Assembly: GCA_037954235.1 (NCBI GenBank)
Contig: JBBMOA010000001.1
Coordinates: 9,481,001-9,545,000, forward strand
Source: Aulostomus chinensis
Lineage: Eukaryota; Chordata; Actinopteri; Syngnathiformes; Aulostomidae
Reading direction: 5' to 3'
Length of the DNA stretch: 64,000 nt
The number at the start of each line of letters is the position of its first letter. The stretch's first letter is position 1. A model generated the notes under the pieces. The model worked only from the letters and a program-made list of their open reading frames with translations. It was not told the DNA's origin and did no database searches. The position numbers were made by a program, and so were the translations under genes. Of this stretch, positions 58,506 to 64,000 are shown in pieces.

Positions 58506-59229
58506 AGGTTTCCTGCAGCCTTCAGCAGAGCTGCCATGTTTCTCTGTAGAGAACTAAGTGATGCTCTCAGCAGGTTGAGGGCACCACCAACAAGTGAGGG
58601 ATGAACCTCTGAATTCCTTCTTGTCAAACAGGAAACTCCTAATACCTCATTTGAGTAAAGTACCTCATATTCCTGACATCCAAGTAGTAGTGAAGTGGAG
58701 GAAGAAGGGAGGAGATCTCCAACAGGATCCTTCTTTCCTCTGTCCTCCTTGATCTCATGGATCACCACAGTCAAGGGGAGACCCAAGCTCCCGGATGGAT
58801 CTGGCACTCAGGAACTGCTGAGTTTTCCAGTGGACTTTGTTCCATCCATGGTTCAGGAACAGGACTCCTCCTGGTTAACCTGGTATCTTTCCACCCAACT
58901 GTGGGTTCTTGGAGAATTTTTCATGTCATGTCAAGAAATCAGGCTGGTGGGTTTTTCAATGAGAGAAATTCTGGTAACTTAATTAAGTGGCATGTTTGTT
59001 GAAGCAGTAATTAACTGATAAATTAAGGAAGGCCTGGCCAGTCTTTGCTCCCAGGTCATACGATGGAGTTAGAAAGTCCTGAATAAATCTGGAGTTCCAT
59101 GATTTCCTTGTGGTTCTTGTTCCTTTTGCCAATGTAGTCTGGAACAAGAGCAAGATGAACCTCTGAATAGCAACAGGTTGATTGCAGGTGATGTCAAGTG
59201 GTATTTAGAGGAACCTCCTCCTTGTGTTT

Positions 59230-59301
59230 GGTTCCATGGTGGAATGGTGAGCACTCTGGACTCTGGGTCCAGGGATCCCAGTTCAAGTCTCAGAAGGACC
59301 T
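59230..59301 (+). pseudogene. tRNA-Gln(CTG)-like relic
   Basis: GGTTCCATGGTGGAATGGTG start and CTGGACTCTGGGTCCAG anticodon arm (CTG). The acceptor 3' strand (AAGGACC) leaves two mismatches and the T-stem has two more, so it is probably inactive. Confidence 0.65.
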
Positions 59302-59531
59302 TCCTGTCTGGAATGTGTCCCATGTAACAAACTGATCAAGAGATGTTACGTGGTTCTAATGTTCTGGTTCATTTCTTGTCCTTTAGAAAAATGAAAATCA
59401 TTTCTTTCTGCCATGAACTCAGACTGTGTGTTTAATGTTAACAATAAATGCAACAACTAAGGAGCCAGTAGCTCCTGTGGAAAAAAATTCTACTTTGTCA
59501 GTGAATTAATTCAGTCTGCAACTAAGTTTCT

Positions 59532-59614
59532 GTCAGGATGGCCGAGCGGTCTAAGGCGCTGCGTTCAGGTCGCAGTCTCTCCTGGAGGCGTGGGTTCGAA
59601 TCCCACTTCTGACA
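59532..59614 (+). tRNA. tRNA-Leu (CAG), second copy
   Basis: The same 83-nt body as the minus-strand copy at 14,318-14,400, complete with class II variable arm, CAG anticodon, intact A- and B-boxes, and TTTT about 9 nt downstream. Both copies appear functional, preserved in the mirrored arms while neighbouring tRNA-Gln copies have decayed. Confidence 0.95.
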
Positions 59615-60015
59615 AAGGACATTTTCTCCACATTCCTATGCATCCACAGTGGTACATTCCAAACCCAGTTGAAGCTGCTCTCCACTGATGGGAGTGAGTG
59701 GTTGAACTGGCAGCAGAGGAGGCAAAGGAGCTTCCCTGTGACGGTCCAACATCGCCTGGTTTCCTCCAACATGGAGCAGCCACCAAACTCTAACTTCAAT
59801 GTTGGATCAAAGTCTGCTGAAGAAATGTGTTTGGTTCAAAAACCCGTTTGTGTTCATCCTTCAATTCACATTTTGTCCATTAACTTCATCATCAGAGTCT
59901 CCATCTCATCACATGACTAAAGTCTGGGTTCTGTGTTGGTGGTAAACATCCTTCCACTCACCCAGGCTCCCCACTGGTCTGCACACAGAAATGCATATTT
60001 TACTGGTTTAACCAG

Positions 60016-60504
60016 TTCCTCAAGTAGTTTAGGAAAAAGACACTTTGTTAGCTCCTGTAAAGGTCCCACTTTGGGTCGTAACACTTTTTTCCTGACTGCT
60101 TGACGTCTCAGTCAGAACAGCTGAGATGAGAACTGAATGTCTGGATTTCTTCCTGACATCATCAGGGTCTGAGGAGCTCATTAAAAAAAGGATTCACTCA
60201 GATGGGAGTTAGAACTTGGAGACCAAAGAAGGAACCTCCAAATTCAGGACCCTGCGATCAAAGTGAACGCTCTGATCTCAGAGGTCTGGGATATTTCACA
60301 TCCTGATGGCCCTCCAAAATAAGAGCCCTGTGTCACTGTCTAAAAATCATCATTTGTTTGTGAAAAAATCAGGGTATGTTTGTCAGACTTTGTCAGACCT
60401 TTCCCTAAATCATCATTTGTTTGTGGAAATTAGATCCAGAAAACCACTGCAGTCCCTCATACATGATTAGTGCCATAGTTTGTCTCACATGTTTCATCTT
60501 TGAT
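60016..60504. other. Upstream flank of a tRNA-Gln module
   Basis: From about 60,212 to 60,340 it repeats 58,227-58,345 (AACGCTCTGATCTCAGAG, then GGGATATTTCACATCC), so tRNA-Gln and its upstream DNA were duplicated together. No gene. Confidence 0.6.
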
Positions 60505-60576
60505 GGTTCCATGGTGGAATGGTGAGCACTCTGGACTCTGAATCCAGTGATCCCAGTTCAAACCTCAGTGGGGCCT
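60505..60576 (+). tRNA. tRNA-Gln (CTG), possibly decayed
   Basis: 72-nt fold with GGTTCCA/TGGGGCC acceptor (pairs with G-U wobble), CTGGACTCTGAATCCAG anticodon arm with CTG, and AGTTCAAACCT T-loop region. The T-stem (CCCAG against CTCAG) has two mismatches, so function is doubtful. It is the best of the Gln-like copies in the window. Confidence 0.55.
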
Positions 60577-61062
60577 CCAGCAGGTCTCTGACAGGTGTTG
60601 ATAGAGGAGTTGAGGCTGCTGACTACAGTGGAAGACACCATCAACAATGATGTGTAGAAGCTCTCAGCTCCTTCAGTCACATGACTGGGTCATCCTGTCA
60701 TGTCAGTGATGTCACTTGGCAGGACTGCCATTGCATTCTTAATTCTATAACATCTGAGATTAAAATCTATGGAATTACAACCAACAAGCAGTCAAACACC
60801 TGATCAGATGCTCCTTCATCAGGCTGAGGAGAATCAATCAAACTGGGATGAAGAAAATTAACTGAGAGGAGAAACCTCCTGATTGGCTGACATGGACCCA
60901 CCTGATCCATGTCAGCCTTGTTGGAGCAGAAAGAGGTGGATCAGAGGAATCAGTGGATCAAGACTCAGGTGGCAGATGAAGAATCTCTGTATTCACAATG
61001 GAGTCAGAGAAATCTTCCAACGTGAGAGAACGTGACAGACCATTTTATACTGAAGACAGGCT

Positions 61063-61340
61063 GTGTGTGTGTGTGTGTGCGTGTGCGTGTGTGCGTGCGC
61101 CACTCAGCCTTCAGGAGACAAAGACCGAGGCCGGGGGTTCCCGGACTTCTCCTTCTTTCCTTGTTGTTTGAAAACCTCCCGCGTCTTCTTCTCGTTCTGT
61201 GAAGCGCGTATTGATGACGTATGTGTTGACGTCCGAAGCCTCGCCAGCCAGCAGTGACCACGTGACTGATTCAGGACCTGCTTCTCCGGCTTGGCGTGAG
61301 ATTCTAAATGTAAAGCAGTGAAACGCCGTGGTTTCCTCCC
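61063..61340. promoter_or_regulatory. (GT)n repeat beside a CpG-rich patch with CRE/E-box motifs
   Basis: GT/GC repeat at 61,063-61,100, then a CpG-rich stretch with GATGACGTATG, TTGACGTCCG and CACGTG within 61,195-61,265. It could be a promoter, but no transcript start or exon can be named. Confidence 0.3.
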
Positions 61341-61592
61341 TCCTCGTCCAAAAGCGTTCGCTATTTGATCAAAGGAAGGAGAAACAAGTGACTCCATGTT
61401 GTGGAGGCTGAACTCAGAGTTGAGAGAACTTTCATTCTGATCTGAGAGCAGCAACAAAGCCACTGAGAAAAACTGAACCACTGTCAGAGTCGGCACAGCA
61501 TCAGCAGTCAGGCTGTGTTCACACTGGGAGAAACCATCGGACAGAAACCTCCCTCAGTCACACTGAAGGAACCTGAACTGACTGCTGCAGCT

Positions 61593-61595
<3 letters not shown>

Positions 61596-61653
<58 letters not shown>
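61596..61653. repeat. (CA)n microsatellite
   Basis: Uninterrupted CA dinucleotides. Confidence 0.97.
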
Positions 61654-61655
<2 letters not shown>

Positions 61656-61894
61656 AGCAGGAAACATGAACAGAGAGATAAAAGCACAGGATGCCTCCTC
61701 CTCCTCCTTCCAGAGATCAACTGATCTCCAGATTGACTTCAGTTCTTTGATCAGAATTCTTCTTCCTCCTTGATAGATTTATTGATACTTTGTCATAGAC
61801 GGTCCATTCCTATTGGAGGATGTTAAAGAGCAGGAGAACCAGGTTCCCATGTATGGAACTAGAATATTTATATACTGTATTGCAGTCGTTTCCA

Positions 61895-62235
61895 ATATCC
61901 ATCCATCCGTTGTCTTCCTCTTATTCCTGATAAGGGTCATGGGGGTGGAGCCTATCCCAGCATCTACAGGTGAGAGGCAGGGTTCACCCTGGACAGGTCA
62001 CCAGTCCATCACAGGACCAACACATAGACACAGACAACCATTCACTCTCACAGTCACACCTACAGTCAATTTAGAGTATCAATCAGCCTCGTCCCCTCTT
62101 GATGTCTTTGGACTGTGGGAGGAAGCTGGAGAACCAGAGAGAACCCACACAGGAACAGGAGAACATGCAGACTCACACAGAAAGATCCTGTGCTCCAGCC
62201 GGGACTGGAACCCTGAACCTTCTTGCTGTGAGGTA
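61895..62235 (-). mobile_element. tRNA-derived SINE, minus strand
   Basis: Reverse complement of the SINE at 10,783: tail ATCCATCC and GGAGCCTATCCCAGC first, body TTTGGACTGTGGGAGGAAGC, head relic GGGACTGGAACCCTGAACCT at 62,199-62,220. The extreme tRNA-like 5' end is missing or diverged. Confidence 0.82.
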
Positions 62236-64000
62236 TTTTTATCTCACAAGTGGAAAAATGTAGAATCTTCATGTCATTACATGTCGTTCTCCATTGGGTC
62301 ACTAGGGGGCAGCACCTACCTGCTCACCAATATGAGCCTTCAGTGTGTCAGGGGGTAGAATTCAGTCACCACCAATGACATCAGAGTCAGAGTTTAGACA
62401 TCAAAGACAGACATTAAAGCCTCTCTGATAAAACAAAAATATCCTGCAATATTTTTTCCAAAGTGAGACCCTCTTTATTCTCTCGTTTAATCTGCTGCAA
62501 TAATAATGAGCATCTTTGTCAGTCTACTGATGAATGTCAGATATCTTTGATGACCAAACCTGGACGTTTGTCTCAGTTTGACTGGAAGTCTCATTCATTC
62601 ATTTCTCCTCCATGATTTCCTGCAATGATTTCCTGGTTCTGCTCCATTCAGGTTCAGAGAGCTGAGATTAAAATCACTCAGGAATAAAAGAGGAGACACC
62701 AACAAGTCAGCATGGAAGAGGAGCAGCTTTTCAAACTGGTCACCCTGGCTGCTGGTCTGGGCCTCCCTTTGCCTCGGTGCTCCTTGAACCAGTGAAGGTC
62801 CTGGTCCAGTCTTCTCCACTGAGTCCTTGTCAACAGGGAGCACCTCCCCACCAGAGAGGTGCAGGGCAAAGGAAAGGAAAACTCCAACCAGAATGAACGC
62901 TGCACTAAAAACTGCCCTCCATTTCTTGAGGGGAACGTTGGGTCTTCCTCAGGCAAACGGCAGTCAGCAGTGGCTCAACATCTGAACTGAGCCCAGACCA
63001 GGTCAGCTGATCATTCACCAGCTCAGCCCCTCCCACTCATGACGAAGACCTTGAAAACGCCAACATCACCTCCTCCACCTCAGTCTGGCGTGTGTGGATG
63101 GAGGGCTGTGATGTCAGCAGCGATGACATCACTGACACAAACACACTGATCTCTGACTGGTTTGGTCTGAGTGGGATTCAGTGACATCACACGACCTGCA
63201 CCAGGTGAAGGGGCGGGGCATCCAGGAGCTGTGACATCACTGGTGACTCTTGTTGGGCCGCCTTCTTGGCCAAAGTGGAGGAGAACAGGACCCAAATACA
63301 GACGGGGGAGAGGAGCGTTCAACAAAAGGAGGCTTGAATGATGAAAAGACAAAGAACAACAAAGGAACTCAAAGCACCAACAGAGGAGAAAAGACAAAGT
63401 AGCAAACAAAAGCCAAACTTCCACTGGAAACTTGGAGGAGCTGGAACAGGAGGGAGAGAACATGAGGCTGAGAACCCTGGAGAATGAGAGGTGGACAAAT
63501 CCACCAGCGCAGCATCAGGAGAGCAAAGAAACCAGAAGGAGCTTTGAGGAGCTGCTGACATGCAGCCAGGGAGCGTCTGCCTGAGATGGGAGGAGCTGCT
63601 CATCCACCCAGATGGAGAAGCAGCCATCTTGCTCTTCTGACGCCGACCGGCAGAAGGAACAGAGGAGGTGAGGGGCCTCACGTTGTCATGGCAACATGGA
63701 AACATTCCACTCTATCAGTGTTGCCTCCATCAGACGCACTTCGTCTTTGTGAAGATCAAAGTGAAAGGAAATAATAAAATAAAACAATGAAGGCTGCATG
63801 AACTGAGTGACACACTTGAGGATGACATCAGCGAAATGTGTGATGTCACACTGCAGAGTCGTGAGGTCACCACCAGAGAACAAATGAGTGATGAGATGCT
63901 GATTATTGACTCTCTACTTTAAATGATCTCACTCTCTTCCAGCTTGAAGAAGTTTGAGGATGAATGAAGTCAAGAACTGGAAAAATGTAGAACGTTCACG
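62236..64000. other. No gene recognised
   Basis: Ordinary intergenic or intronic DNA with several short unrelated frames (for example 62,678-62,956 and 63,319-63,705, minus) lacking known motifs or convincing splice structure. Confidence 0.45.

Larger units (their letters stand above)
56607..60015 (-). repeat. Right arm of 3.3 kb inverted repeat
   Basis: Mirror of 13,950-17,287. It is slightly longer through small insertions, for example about 30 bp near 59,380-59,410, and it keeps a fuller tRNA-Gln relic. The match ends near 60,015 at ATTTTACTGGTTT. Confidence 0.9.

Noticed and set aside
62678..63705. Several minus-strand frames of 80-130 codons near the right edge
   Set aside because: No recognisable domain, start context or splice structure supports a gene.

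Overview
This is nuclear DNA of a vertebrate, most probably a teleost fish. The indications are CA/TG microsatellites, eukaryotic tRNA genes with pol III boxes, a tRNA-headed SINE of a very common teleost type, LINE ORF1 pieces, CpG-rich promoter-like islands, and a Ty3/gypsy element of the Gmr1 type. There are no operons, and no intact host protein-coding gene is visible. Nearly all short open frames are chance or repeat-derived.

Layout. (1) 1-13,949 is a mosaic of duplicated, often inverted modules carrying tRNA genes or relics (Ala-AGC, iMet, His-GTG), SINE and LINE fragments, microsatellites and short tandem repeats. (2) 13,950-17,287 and 56,607-60,015 are the arms of a large inverted repeat. 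Each holds a tRNA-Leu(CAG) gene, tRNA-Gln-like relics and an unrecognised interrupted frame. (3) Between the arms lie two blocks of one 43-44 bp satellite in opposite orientation: 18,592-33,715 and 37,270-56,606. The left block begins at the 3' end of a 1,488 bp solo LTR (17,104-18,591). The right block begins inside a truncated copy of the same LTR (56,607-56,793). (4) The blocks are separated by a 3.5 kb non-satellite island (33,716-37,269). It holds a hAT/ZBED-like pseudogene and a MADF first exon with a CpG-rich promoter (both minus strand), two minisatellites, and four degenerate exons resembling laminin alpha-5 (plus strand). The ZBED-like and laminin fragments both run outward and are cut off at the satellite edges. 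(5) A young 6,367 bp LTR retrotransposon (41,937-48,303) sits in the right block. It has a 4 bp target duplication (TCAT), two 435 bp LTRs with 2 differences, an 18/18 tRNA-Pro-type primer site, Gag with a SCAN-like capsid, and a Pol ordered protease-integrase-RT-RNase H. That order is copia-like but the proteins are gypsy type, which is the hallmark of Gmr1-like elements. Gag and Pol share one frame, split by a single TGA inside the Gag zinc knuckle. (6) 60,016-64,000 has a further tRNA-Gln-like gene, microsatellites, a CpG-rich patch and a SINE, but no recognisable gene.

The most unusual feature is the near-palindromic satellite domain around a small island of broken genes, with large recent tandem duplications inside the arrays and one satellite subfamily on one side only. 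All homology calls were made by eye from translations and base patterns. Boundaries marked approximate may be off by tens of bases.
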